DNA of 49,584 nucleotides from Deltaproteobacteria bacterium (GCA_019311105.1 JAFDDA010000006.1:1-49584); one strand, 5' to 3'; counted from the stretch's first letter, positions 8,108 to 16,189 are shown. A program made the numbers and translations. The notes: generated from the sequence alone by a model not told the origin.

Positions 8108-8260
8108 GCCCAGCGTCGGGAGGGAGGCTGCAGCAAAATAGAGCGGAGGCCGCTGCCCAACAGCAAGCACCGCTCCTGAACTCTTTGCCACTCCCCTGGC
8201 GAACCCCGACTCCCCGACGCGGCCGAGCCATTTGCGGCAGCCTCCCTCCCGACGCTGGGC
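8108..8260. repeat. Hairpin element E1: conserved core inside private 24-30 bp inverted repeats
   Basis: Positions 8108-8131 and 8237-8260 are perfect reverse complements (24 bp). After one mismatch the pairing resumes for 5 bp (8133-8137 with 8231-8235). The roughly 93-base interior, read on the minus strand, carries AATGGCTCG at one end, GGGTTCGC in the middle, TTGGGC further on, and GCTCTATTTTGC at the other end. The same words in the same order occur inside the element at 38762-38873, although the arms there are unrelated. E1 lies in the 339-base gap between gshB and the histone-like gene. It could fold as a stem of about 30 bp in RNA or single-stranded DNA. Confidence 0.85.
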
Positions 8261-8296
8261 GGCCCCCCACCGACCCGAACCCGAAACAAAAAAGCG

Positions 8297-8325
8297 TTGA
8301 CACCGACGCGAGAACGGCAATCTTC
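8297..8325 (+). promoter_or_regulatory. Putative sigma-70-type promoter for the histone-like gene
   Basis: A perfect -35 hexamer TTGACA at 8297-8302 stands in an A-rich stretch. A 17-base spacer leads to a weak -10 (atcttc, 8320-8325). It is about 105 bases upstream of the start at 8432 and downstream of hairpin element E1. The rest of the 8261-8431 gap shows nothing else recognisable. Confidence 0.45.
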
Positions 8326-8431
8326 GAACCAATAAACCGGCGGTTGCCACCCTCGACCGCCCCACTCCTCCCCGCCCGCAAGGGCGGTTCCCAACCCCCG
8401 GTTCGCCCGGGTGAAAGACAAGGGAGACCCC

Positions 8432-8818
8432 ATGGCAACGGTCGTTGCAAAGACGGGTGTGACGCGAGAATCGGGCTGGCTCTACTACCTCGACAAGAAG
8501 GGCAACGTGAGCCGGACCCGGGCAGCGCGGGGTGGCGGCAAGGTCCGCAAGACCAAGCCCCAGGTCGTGGCGAAGGCCGGCGTGAAGCGCGAGGACGGCT
8601 TCCTCTACTTCATCGACAAGAACGGGCACGTGTCGAAGGTGAAGATGGCGAAGCCCGGTAGCCGCCGACGCAAGGTCGCCAAGAAGAAGACGGCCAAGCG
8701 CAGGACTGCGCGGAAGCCTGCCAAGAAGAAGGCGGCCAAGCGGAAGACGGCCAAGAAGAAGACCGCCCGGCGCAAGACGACGGCCCGCAAGACGACGCGC
8801 AAGAAGGCGCGCCGCTAG
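8432..8818 (+). CDS. Histone H1-like basic protein with a duplicated N-terminal motif
   Basis: A protein of 128 residues from the ATG at 8432 with aggga upstream. The first 75 residues hold two copies of a motif of about 28 residues, at about 4-31 and 45-72. Each copy runs VVAK-x-GV-x-RE-x-G-(W/F)-LY-(Y/F)-(L/I)-DK-x-G-x-VS, giving a period of 41 residues. Residues 77-128 are almost only Lys, Arg, Ala and Thr in KKKTAKR-like repeats, like histone H1 C-terminal tails and bacterial H1-like proteins (Hc1, AlgR3, BpH1). The tail should bind DNA non-specifically. The LYY-DK-G-VS motif is not a family I can name and may be a small beta-hairpin module. The gene has its own promoter candidate and a rho-independent terminator, so it is probably an abundant single-gene transcript. 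Confidence 0.8.
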   Translation: MATVVAKTGVTRESGWLYYLDKKGNVSRTRAARGGGKVRKTKPQVVAKAGVKREDGFLYFIDKNGHVSKVKMAKPGSRRRKVAKKKTAKRRTARKPAKKKAAKRKTAKKKTARRKTTARKTTRKKARR

Positions 8819-8845
8819 CACCGGCCGAGGTGGCACGACTCGAAG

Positions 8846-8880
8846 GGCCGGCTCCCGCAGGGGGGCCGGCCTTTCTTGTT
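8846..8880 (+). terminator. Rho-independent terminator of the histone-like gene
   Basis: A GC-rich stem formed by ggccggctccc (8846-8856) and its near complement ending at 8871 is followed directly by a T-rich tract (tttcttgtttt, from 8872). It begins 28 bases after the stop codon. Confidence 0.85.
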
Positions 8881-8970
8881 TTCGAGTTGGGCTTGAATTG
8901 GGTTGGCAGGGCAAACCTCGATTCCGCCTAGGGCGGGGCGGCTGAGCTAAGTTCAGGCCCTGGAGCTCCC

Positions 8971-10449
8971 ATGACCTCCGACCCCGGATCCAGCATTTCC
9001 ATCGAGGCGCCTCGGCGCGAGGACGGGCGGCGCTATGCCCTGCTCTTCGTCGACGACGAAGAGGCGATCCTCGAGACGCTCCAGATGACCTTCGAGGACG
9101 ACTACGACGTCCATCTGGCCAAAGGAGGCGACGAGGGCCTCGAGCTCCTCGAGCGCGAAGAAATCGCCGTGGTCATCGCCGACCAGCGCATGCCCGGGAT
9201 GGAGGGTGCCGAGTTTCTCGAGCGCGCCGTCGAGATCCGGCCCGAAGCGATCCGCATGATGATCACCGGCTACGCCGACATCACGGCGGTCATCCACGCA
9301 GTCAACGAGGGCCGCATCCATCGCTACATCCAAAAGCCGTGGGAAAGCCACGAGATCCGGCTGAACGTCCGCCAGGCGATCGACGCGTACCAGCTGAGTC
9401 ACGAAAAGGGCCAGCTCGCCGCGGCGTTGAAAGAGGCGCACGATCGGCTGCGGCGCGAAAACCTCTACCTGAGGCGCGAGGTCGAGCGGCGCTACGCCTT
9501 CGAAGAGATCATCGGCGAGAGCCCGGCGATGCAGAAGGTCTTCGACGTGCTCGAAAAGGTGGCCGAGACCGACGCGACGGTGCTGCTCACCGGCGAGACC
9601 GGCACCGGCAAGGACCTCGTCGCGCGCGCCGTCCACTATGCGGGGCCGCGGAAGAAACGGCGCTTCGTTGCGCAGAACTGTGGCGCGTTGCCCGAGACGC
9701 TCCTCGAGAGCGAACTGTTCGGTCACAAGCGCGGCGCCTTTACCGGCGCTCACGCCGACAAGAAGGGGCTCTTCGAAATCTCCGACAGGGGCACGATCTT
9801 CCTCGACGAAATCGGCGAGACCACGCCCGGCATGCAGGTGCGGCTGCTGCGCGTCCTGCAAGACGGCGAGATCCGGCCGCTCGGCACCGCCGACACGCGC
9901 CGGGTCGACGTGCGGATCATCGCCGCCACGAACTGCGACCTGCGCAAGGAGGTCGAAGAGGGCCGCTTCCGCGAAGACCTCTACTACCGCCTGCGCGTGG
10001 TCGAGATCCACCTGCCGCCCCTGCGCGAGCGGCGCACGGACATCCCGCCGCTGGCCCACCACTTCCTCGACCAGGCCAACAAGAAGATGGGGAAGAGCCT
10101 CCAGGGCTTCACCAACGACGGCATGGATCGGCTGATGGCCTGCGAGTGGACGGGCAACGTCCGTGAGCTCGGCAACGAGATCGAGCGCGCGGTGGCGCTG
10201 GCGGGCGGCGCTGAGCGGATCTCTGCGGAGATGCTGTCCGAGGAGATCCGCGGGCCGCGCCGCGAATTCGAGAGTGGTGGCGGTGGCTTCACGCCGACGG
10301 ACACGGACCTGAACCGGACGGTGGACGATCTGAAGCGGCACATGATCCGTGAGGCCATTCGCGACACCGGCAGCAAGAGCAAGGCGGCCGAGCGCCTTGG
10401 GATCCCCCGCCAAAGCCTCCAAAAAATGATGAAACGGTTGGGGCTCTAG
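8971..10449 (+). CDS. NtrC-family sigma-54-dependent response regulator
   Basis: A protein of 492 residues with three domains. The receiver domain (about 22-140) has the acidic pair D28/D29, the phosphorylation site D71 in VIADQRMPGMEG, and the K122-P switch. A linker coiled coil follows (about 145-175). The AAA+ domain has Walker A GETGTGKD (208-215), the sigma-54 contact loop GAFTGA (255-260), Walker B IFLDE (276-280) and the arginine-finger region FREDLYYRLRV. The C-terminus is a Fis-type helix-turn-helix (SKSKAAERLGIPRQSLQKMM). It opens sigma-54 promoters on phosphorylation. No kinase is adjacent; the orphan kinase at 2422-3606 is the nearest candidate. The start ATG is supported by tggag upstream. 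A long hairpin lies just downstream. Confidence 0.94.
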   Translation: MTSDPGSSISIEAPRREDGRRYALLFVDDEEAILETLQMTFEDDYDVHLAKGGDEGLELLEREEIAVVIADQRMPGMEGAEFLERAVEIRPEAIRMMITGYADITAVIHAVNEGRIHRYIQKPWESHEIRLNVRQAIDAYQLSHEKGQLAAALKEAHDRLRRENLYLRREVERRYAFEEIIGESPAMQKVFDVLEKVAETDATVLLTGETGTGKDLVARAVHYAGPRKKRRFVAQNCGALPETLLESELFGHKRGAFTGAHADKKGLFEISDRGTIFLDEIGETTPGMQVRLLRVLQDGEIRPLGTADTRRVDVRIIAATNCDLRKEVEEGRFREDLYYRLRVVEIHLPPLRERRTDIPPLAHHFLDQANKKMGKSLQGFTNDGMDRLMACEWTGNVRELGNEIERAVALAGGAERISAEMLSEEIRGPRREFESGGGGFTPTDTDLNRTVDDLKRHMIREAIRDTGSKSKAAERLGIPRQSLQKMMKRLGL

Positions 10450-10460
10450 GCCTGCCAGGC

Positions 10461-10519
10461 GGCCGTTCGGCTCGGGGAGCCCTGCGGCGGCGCCGCAGGG
10501 CTCCCCGAGCCGAACGGCC
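10461..10519. repeat. Perfect 28-bp hairpin with a 3-base loop (E3)
   Basis: Positions 10461-10488 pair perfectly with 10492-10519 around the loop ggc. It starts 12 bases after the stop of the sigma-54 activator. It may stop transcription, but no T-tract follows (ttggggcg), so a standard intrinsic terminator is not supported. Its arm length resembles hairpin elements E1 and E2, but it lacks their core. Confidence 0.9.
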
Positions 10520-10611
10520 TTGGGGCGATCCGAAGAGTGCTGTCAGGAGAGACGCTGTTCGGGTCCGTTTTCGGCTGGGGAGCTCGAATCGGAATGTTAT
10601 GTTGAACCTCG

Positions 10612-11136
10612 ATGGAGACGATCCGCACGTTCGAGTTCGAGTCGCCCGTCGGGCGTATGCGCCTCGGTTCTACCGACAAGGGGCTCTGCTGGGTGGAGTT
10701 GCCGGGTTCGTGTGGGCGCGGGTTTTCCGGGTGGGTGCGCGCGCAGGTTCCCGATGCGGAGATCGTCGAGGACGAAGCGCCCAACCGCTCGGCGCGTGAG
10801 CAGCTGCTCGAGTATCTCGCCGGCGATCGCATCCATTTCGAACTCAAGCTCGACCTTCGGGCGACACCCTTCCAGCACTCCGTCTACGAAGAGTTGCTCG
10901 CGATCCCGTATGGCGAGACGCGTTCCTACGCCGACGTCGCGCGCGAGATCGGCAACCCCAAGGCGGTGCGCGCGACGGGCACGGCCAACGGCGCGAACCC
11001 GATCCCGCTCATCATCCCCTGCCACCGCGTGATCGCGTCGGGCGGCGGGCTCGGTGGCTACGGCGGCGGCCTGCCGCTGAAGCGCAAGCTGCTCGCCATG
11101 GAGCGCTCGCAAGTTCGGGCGGGCGACCTCCTCTAG
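10612..11136 (+). CDS. ogt: Methylated-DNA--protein-cysteine methyltransferase
   Basis: A protein of 174 residues, the usual length of Ogt. The acceptor cysteine is C137 in IIPCHRV, which takes the alkyl group from O6-alkylguanine in a suicide reaction. The helix-turn-helix region TRSYADVAREIGNPKAVRA with the arginine finger (R120) and the downstream GGYGGGLPLKRKLLAMER complete the C-terminal domain. The N-terminal domain is the short ribonuclease-H-like one (FESPVGRMRLGSTDKGL). There is no Ada-type metal-binding region. The first 60 codons use more T-ending codons than the rest. It stands alone between the hairpin at 10461 and the broken ceramidase-like gene. Confidence 0.94.
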   Translation: METIRTFEFESPVGRMRLGSTDKGLCWVELPGSCGRGFSGWVRAQVPDAEIVEDEAPNRSAREQLLEYLAGDRIHFELKLDLRATPFQHSVYEELLAIPYGETRSYADVAREIGNPKAVRATGTANGANPIPLIIPCHRVIASGGGLGGYGGGLPLKRKLLAMERSQVRAGDLL

Positions 11137-11167
11137 GCCCCGCGATCCCTCGCCGCACTCGAATGCA

Positions 11168-11950
11168 ATGAAGTCTCTTTGCTGGACGGCCTTGGCCGGG
11201 CTGATCCTGTTCGGTCCGCTCACGCTCCTTCCGAACGCCGAAATCTGGAGCGGCCTCGCGCCAGCGGATTGCACGGAGTATTGCGAGGGCAGCGACCGAT
11301 GCGGCGCCCTCGCCGAGCGCAGCACGATCTAGCAGCCGCTCAACACGGCTTCGAACCTCGCCTATCTCTTTGCGGGCCTCCTCGTCCTGACCCGCCGCCG
11401 CGACCTTGCCGGAGGTGTCTTTGCCTTCGCCATGGCGACGCTCTGCATCGGAAGCGGTCTCTTCCACGCCTCGATGACACGCGCGGGCCAGTGGCTCGAC
11501 GTGGCGGCGATGTACTTCGCAATGAACGCCCTCGTCGGCTTCGCGTTGCACGTCCGCGGCATCGCGCCGTTCGTTCGCTCGCTGCCGGCCTTCCTCGTTC
11601 TCGACGTTCTGTTGGCGATCTTCAAATGGAGCCTGCCCACGACGCCGATCCTCGCCGTCCAGGGTGCGGTCGTGTTCGCGACGCTCGGCCACGGCGCCCG
11701 TCGGGGTCCGTTGCCCTGGGCGTGGGCGCTCGCTCCGACGCTCATCTTCCTCGCGGGGTTCGGAGTCCGCGATCTCGATGTCCGCGGCGTGGGCTGCGAC
11801 CCGTCCGGCTGGCTCTATCAGGGCCACGCGGTCTGGCACGTGACGAGTGCATTCTTCCTGTGGGGAAGCTTCGTCGCGCTCGAGCTGTTGGAACGACGCG
11901 GAATGGGAGGCGGCGCGGAAGGTGGGTATCGTCCCAGCGAGGCAACATGA
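11168..11950 (+). pseudogene. Ceramidase-like (CREST superfamily) membrane protein interrupted by an in-frame TAG
   Basis: Reading from the ATG at 11168 gives 54 residues (a signal-like hydrophobic start, then ADCTEYCEG), a TAG at 11330-11332, and the same frame continues to 11950. After the stop comes QPLNTASNLAYLFAGLLVL, the segment that follows directly in alkaline ceramidase-type proteins. GLFHASMTRAGQWLDVAAMY then supplies the Ser/His/Asp motif, and GHAVWHV the C-terminal H-x3-H. Several membrane helices are evident. The stop could have arisen from TGG or CAG. An internal restart at 11432 would lose the first third. The final stop overlaps the ATG of the PIG-L gene (ATGA), an arrangement that usually means coupled translation, so the break may be recent or a sequencing error. 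Confidence 0.75.
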
Positions 11951-12861
11951 AGCTTCCCTTCTTCTCCAAGCGGAAGCGGCGCCGGCCCTCGGACATGGCG
12001 GCGCTGTTGAAGCAGGCCCGAGCCAACTTGGCGTTGCCGACCGCCATCCTGGCGAGCGAACCCTTCCGGACTCTCGTCCGCCCCGTACCGCTCGACCTCA
12101 CGACTCGGCGCCGGCTCCTGGTCCTCGCCCCGCATCAGGACGACGAAGCCCTCGGGGCAGGGGGCACCCTCTTGATGGCGCGCGCCGCCGGCGCCCGCAT
12201 CCAGGTCGTCTATCTGACCGACGGAGCGGAGAAGGGCGACGAGTCGGGCTCCGTCGCCGTGCGGTCGAAGGAGGCCGCCGACGCCTGCGAGAGGCTCGGC
12301 GCCGAGCGTGCTGACCTCGGCCTGAGCAACATCCGCGTCGACCCCACGCTCGCCGCAGTCGAACGGCTCGCGAGCCTCATCCACGACTTCCAACCCGACG
12401 CCTTGCTCGTGCCCTGGCTGCTCGACGGTACGGCCAAGCATCGGATGGCCAACCATCTGCTCTGGCTCGCCAACCACGTGTCGCTGCTCCCGGCCACCGA
12501 GGTCTGGGGCTTCCAGGTCAACAACGCCTTCGACCCCAACGCCTTCGTCGACATCACCGAGGTCGCCGAGCAGAAGCGCAAGCTCCTTGAGCTCTACCGT
12601 TCCCAGAACGAGAAGCTGCTGTCCTTCGATCACATCGGGATGGGCCTCTCGGCCTGGAATTCGAAGTGGCTCCCGAAGAACAAAGGGAGCCATGAGCCCC
12701 GCTACGGCGAGATCTTCGTCGCCGTGACCTTGCGCGATCATCTCGACCTGATCGAGCAGCACTACTTCGCGGACCTGTCGAGCACCTATCTCGGCTTCGA
12801 AACCATCCAGCGCGGCATGGCCGAAGTCCATCGCGCCGTGACCGGCGCGATGGTCGGCTAA
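11947..12861 (+). CDS. PIG-L family N-acyl-glucosamine deacetylase-like protein
   Basis: A protein of 304 residues from the ATG at 11947, overlapping the preceding stop by four bases. After a basic N-terminus (MKLPFFSKRKRRR) comes the PIG-L signature LLVLAPHQDDEALGAGG, with metal ligands H63 and D66 and catalytic D65. This is followed by VVYLTDGAEKGD and the later histidine pair in AKHRMANHLLW. The family uses Zn2+ to deacetylate N-acetylglucosamine linked to lipids or small carriers; surface-glycan clusters often contain one. The other members of such a cluster here (methyltransferase, sulfotransferase) fit that role. The precise substrate is unknown. Confidence 0.86.
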   Translation: MKLPFFSKRKRRRPSDMAALLKQARANLALPTAILASEPFRTLVRPVPLDLTTRRRLLVLAPHQDDEALGAGGTLLMARAAGARIQVVYLTDGAEKGDESGSVAVRSKEAADACERLGAERADLGLSNIRVDPTLAAVERLASLIHDFQPDALLVPWLLDGTAKHRMANHLLWLANHVSLLPATEVWGFQVNNAFDPNAFVDITEVAEQKRKLLELYRSQNEKLLSFDHIGMGLSAWNSKWLPKNKGSHEPRYGEIFVAVTLRDHLDLIEQHYFADLSSTYLGFETIQRGMAEVHRAVTGAMVG

Positions 12862-12894
12862 CGCCGCCGTGCCAGGGCGCGTCTCATGCTCGCG

Positions 12895-13941
12895 TCAGGG
12901 CGTCGCGTCGCGCCCGCGCATGGTGGCGCCGAGCCAGCCGAACGCGCGCCGCAGACGCTTGGCTCGCCGCAGGAGCTTCGCCCCACGTCGTTGCGCCGAC
13001 ATCACGTGCGCGGGGTCGACGGGAGCCCAGGTCTGTTCGACGTCGCTCGGCGTCGCAACGACCGCCAGGTAGCGCGCTCGCTCCACCGCATCCACGCCCG
13101 CTTCGCCGCGCAAGACCCGCACACGTGTGGGGTGCAGCGCGTGCTCCGTGTATTGCGTCTCGAAACCGGCGCAACCGAGAATGGCTCGAAGCGTCTCGGG
13201 GCTGAAGATGAACGGGTGATACGGGTTGATGGCGTTGTTGTAGAACAGGTTGCACGTGTCGATGTAGACGCGGCCGCCGGGCCGCAGCATACGGCGGATG
13301 ATTCGCAGGCTCTCGATGGGGTCGATCGTGTTCTCGAGGACGTGGCTCAGGATGGCGAGGTCGATGCTGCCCTCCATCTCGGCGACGTCGACGAGGCCTT
13401 CGAGTGTGGCCGTCACGACCGGGAACCCGTGTGTGTCCGTGATGTGCGAGGCCGCCGTGGCGGAAGGTTCGACCGCAAAGCCGTGGCACCCCGTTCGTTC
13501 GTGCAGCAAAGCCAACGTCTCGCCGAAGCCCGCACCGATCTCGAGGACGCGCGCGTCGCGGCCAAGCCGAGCGTGCTCGCCCACGATGCGCCAGATCCGG
13601 TGAGCGCGTTGGCGTTGCCGCGCGACGCGTCCGGAGATCGGCCTTGCCACAGGGCCGCCTTCCGCCGTCGCCGCGCCTTCATCCCACGCAATCGACGACG
13701 GGCGTTTGCCCGGCTCGAATGCCACCTTCCGCTTCTTCACCCGGCTCGACTGCCAGAACTCGTCGCGGTAGAAGTCGGCATACCACGCCCGCGTCGGGCG
13801 ATCGCACAGATATTTGAGCCCGCAGCCGGGGCAGACGGCGTAGCGAAGCGTCGCGCCCTTCCACTCCAGCGACTCCGCGGGAGCCCCCTCCGGGTTGCCG
13901 CAGAGGGCGCAAACCACGTGTTCGAGCTCGATCTCACGCAT
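12895..13941 (-). CDS. SAM-dependent methyltransferase with N-terminal zinc-binding motif
   Basis: A protein of 348 residues. Two CxxC pairs (C11/C14 and C37/C40) form a small zinc-binding head of the kind seen in sugar-modifying C-methyltransferases. A linker leads to a class I methyltransferase fold with motif I VLEIGAGFGETLALL (132-146), the acidic GFAVEPSA, and motif IV-like DLAILSHVLENTIDP. LRPGGRVYIDTCNLFYNN follows, then a basic C-terminal tail. The cysteine head plus Methyltransf_23-type fold usually occurs among nucleotide-sugar and capsule genes. It is convergent with the PIG-L gene and divergent from the sulfotransferase gene. Sugar methylation is inference. Confidence 0.84.
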   Translation of the reverse strand: MREIELEHVVCALCGNPEGAPAESLEWKGATLRYAVCPGCGLKYLCDRPTRAWYADFYRDEFWQSSRVKKRKVAFEPGKRPSSIAWDEGAATAEGGPVARPISGRVARQRQRAHRIWRIVGEHARLGRDARVLEIGAGFGETLALLHERTGCHGFAVEPSATAASHITDTHGFPVVTATLEGLVDVAEMEGSIDLAILSHVLENTIDPIESLRIIRRMLRPGGRVYIDTCNLFYNNAINPYHPFIFSPETLRAILGCAGFETQYTEHALHPTRVRVLRGEAGVDAVERARYLAVVATPSDVEQTWAPVDPAHVMSAQRRGAKLLRRAKRLRRAFGWLGATMRGRDATP

Positions 13942-14073
13942 CCGATGATCTTTCCCCCGACGGCTGGTGCGCCACCCATCGCCGTCGCGGCAGCCGCTTC
14001 GCTTCTCTAGAATCCCGAGGATCGTCCGACCCGCGTAGTGTGGGCCACCGCGATCGGGGACCCGACTGACGCG

Positions 14074-15015
14074 ATGCCTCTGCCTGACTTCGTGATCGTT
14101 GGCGAACGGCGCTGCGGAACGACCTCACTCTACCACGCGCTCGATCGACACCCCGGGGTCTACCTCCCGCCCAAGACCGAGCTCAGTTACTTCATCGAAG
14201 ACGAGCTGACCTCGGCGCACTGGATCGACGGCGAGGCGGACGCGGCGGCATGGAGCGCCACGCACGACGTTGCGGGCTACGAGGCGCTCTTCCGTGAGGG
14301 CGAAGGCGCGGCGGCGGTGGGGCACAAGGGTGCCGATCTTCTTTTCTGGGCTGCGGCGCATCCACGGATGGCGCGCTTCGCGCCCGAGGCCCGCCTCATC
14401 GTGACGCTGCGTGACCCGACCGATCGCGCGTGGTCGCAATACTGGAACGAGGTCGGCAAGGGCCGCGAGACGCTCGGCTTCGAAGAGGCCCTCGCCGAAG
14501 AGGAGAGTCGCGCGAAGCGCAGCGACTGGGCACGCTTCCACCTCTCCTACCGCGCCCGCGGGTTCTACGCCGCGAGCTTGTCGAAGCTCTTCGAGGTCTT
14601 CCCCCGCGAACGCGTGCACGTGGTCACGATCGGCGAGCTGAAGGGCCGGCCCGACGAAACGATGGCGGGCCTCTGCAACTTCCTGGGCCTCGACCCCTCC
14701 GTTGGCTTGGCCGGCGCGGGCGAGCGACGCAACGAGAACTGGACGACGGTGCCGCGCCCCTGGGCCGACCGGCCCGGGCTTCGCCCGATCACCCGCGCCT
14801 ACTCGAAGGCGATGAAGAAGATCGTCCGCCCGCTCGCGCCCACCAAGGAGGCGCGCCGCCGGGCGCTCCGCAAGCTCGAAATGCCCTTCCGGCGCCCCGC
14901 CACCGGCATCCCGATGTCCCACGAGACACGCGATCGACTGCGGGAGTTCTACGCGCCCTCGGTGGAAGACCTCGAGAAGCTGCTCGGGCGTTCTTTTGCG
15001 GAGTGGAAGCCTTAG
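14074..15015 (+). CDS. PAPS-dependent sulfotransferase
   Basis: A protein of 313 residues from the ATG at 14074 (MPLPDFVIVG); 12 upstream codons are possible but break the family start. The 5'-phosphosulfate loop is GERRCGTTSLYHAL (10-23) and the 3'-phosphate site is LRDPTDRAWSQYW (112-124), the two hallmarks of heparan-sulfate-type sulfotransferases (Sulfotransfer_1/3). LPPKTELSYF and VVTIGELK also match. It transfers sulfate from PAPS to a sugar or lipid hydroxyl, in the cytoplasm as no signal peptide is seen. Two bases separate it from the next gene, an SGNH protein, so they are surely co-transcribed. Confidence 0.9.
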   Translation: MPLPDFVIVGERRCGTTSLYHALDRHPGVYLPPKTELSYFIEDELTSAHWIDGEADAAAWSATHDVAGYEALFREGEGAAAVGHKGADLLFWAAAHPRMARFAPEARLIVTLRDPTDRAWSQYWNEVGKGRETLGFEEALAEEESRAKRSDWARFHLSYRARGFYAASLSKLFEVFPRERVHVVTIGELKGRPDETMAGLCNFLGLDPSVGLAGAGERRNENWTTVPRPWADRPGLRPITRAYSKAMKKIVRPLAPTKEARRRALRKLEMPFRRPATGIPMSHETRDRLREFYAPSVEDLEKLLGRSFAEWKP

Positions 15016-15017
15016 CC

Positions 15018-16097
15018 ATGGAGCCTCGAGAGTCCAGCCGCGCCGCGCCCTTCCTCGCGGGCGTGTTCACCGCCGGAATCATCGGCGTCGTTCTCGTCGT
15101 TGCGCTGATCCTCGAGATCAGCCCCCGCATCGTCCGCGGCCGTCTCTTCAAGGGGCCGGACATCGAACTCTCGGCCGCGTTCATCGACGAGCTCACTCGG
15201 GTCGGTGCCCTCGTCGCCAATGCTGACAACCCGACCGGCGCGCGCGAACACGACACACTCCTGGTCCAGCCCGACTCCCGGCTCGGCTACACGTTGCGCC
15301 CAGGCGCGCGCATCGATGCCTACATGATGCCGGCGGGGAACGCCTTGAACCTCGACCCGCCGGTGGTCTATCTGCCCACGGGCACCGAACTCTCGCCTGC
15401 GCTCGCGAGCCATCTCGAGCGCGAGAGCGATCGTTTCTATCAGTACGAAGTCGACGCGCGCGGCCAACGCCGGACGCTGCCCCTCGTTCGATCGGATCGA
15501 AAGATCCTGATGGTGGGCGACAGCGCGATGTTCGGCGTCGGCGATGAACACACCATTGCCTCTTGGCTCCAGCTCCAGCTGGGCGACCGCGCCGAGGGTG
15601 TGAACGCCGGGGTTGGCGGCTACGACGGAGCCCGCGCCGTTGCCGTGGCCCGGAGCCTCTCCGACGAAACTCGCTACGACGCCCTCGTCTACGTGGCCCA
15701 CCACAACGACTTCGAGCGCGAGGATCACTACAGCGTTTCGCTGGCCGGGGAAATCGTCGACGCATTCTCCGCGCTGGCCGGGCGTTTCGAGGGCGGCGTC
15801 GTGGTCGCGACGGTGCCCTACATGGAGTACGTGAGCCGCGGGCTCTTCCGGCAGTACGGGTTCCGCTCCGGCTTGATCGAGAGCTCCCACGAACTCTGGC
15901 GGGAACTCCCGGCTCTCGTCGCCACCGCGGGCTTCGGCTACGTCGATGGGGTTGCCCTCGTCCGCTCGCACGTTCGTCGCGGTGGCAGCGTCTTTGCGCC
16001 GCTCGCCCTCTACGCCGACCACGCGCACCTGTCGCCTCGCGGCAATCGGCTGCTGGCAAAGCAGATCCACACCCGGCTGTCGCACGGCAAGGAGTGA
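15018..16097 (+). CDS. Membrane-anchored SGNH/GDSL-fold protein
   Basis: A protein of 359 residues. One membrane helix near the N-terminus (about 11-33) places the rest in the periplasm. The SGNH block I is ILMVGDSAMFGVGDE (nucleophile S169), followed by NAGVGGYDGARAV (block II glycine) and HHNDFE (block III asparagine). The C-terminal block V is YADHAHLSPRGN with D334 and H337, so the catalytic set is complete. Such proteins cleave or transfer acyl groups on glycans. It is the second gene of a pair with the sulfotransferase. It is only distantly like the two SGNH proteins at 42.9-45.0 kb. Confidence 0.78.
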   Translation: MEPRESSRAAPFLAGVFTAGIIGVVLVVALILEISPRIVRGRLFKGPDIELSAAFIDELTRVGALVANADNPTGAREHDTLLVQPDSRLGYTLRPGARIDAYMMPAGNALNLDPPVVYLPTGTELSPALASHLERESDRFYQYEVDARGQRRTLPLVRSDRKILMVGDSAMFGVGDEHTIASWLQLQLGDRAEGVNAGVGGYDGARAVAVARSLSDETRYDALVYVAHHNDFEREDHYSVSLAGEIVDAFSALAGRFEGGVVVATVPYMEYVSRGLFRQYGFRSGLIESSHELWRELPALVATAGFGYVDGVALVRSHVRRGGSVFAPLALYADHAHLSPRGNRLLAKQIHTRLSHGKE

Positions 16098-16189
16098 GCG
16101 CCGCCTTCGGCCCAGCCGCCCGCCCTGCAAAAACGCGCCTACCCCGACGCATTCCAGCGTAGACTCGGCAAATCCCCGGAGGCCTCGCC

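Noticed and set aside
8108..8260. Integron attC site or CRISPR-like repeat
   Set aside because: No GTTRRRY/RYYYAAC ends, no integrase, and no regularly spaced direct repeats.
8880..8970. Possible sigma-54 promoter (ttggcagggc) upstream of the NtrC-type activator
   Set aside because: The second half (TTGCA-like) is missing at the required distance.
11330..11332. TAG in the ceramidase-like gene as a pyrrolysine codon
   Set aside because: No pyl genes or PYLIS context are visible and the family has no pyrrolysine members known to me; nonsense mutation is simpler.
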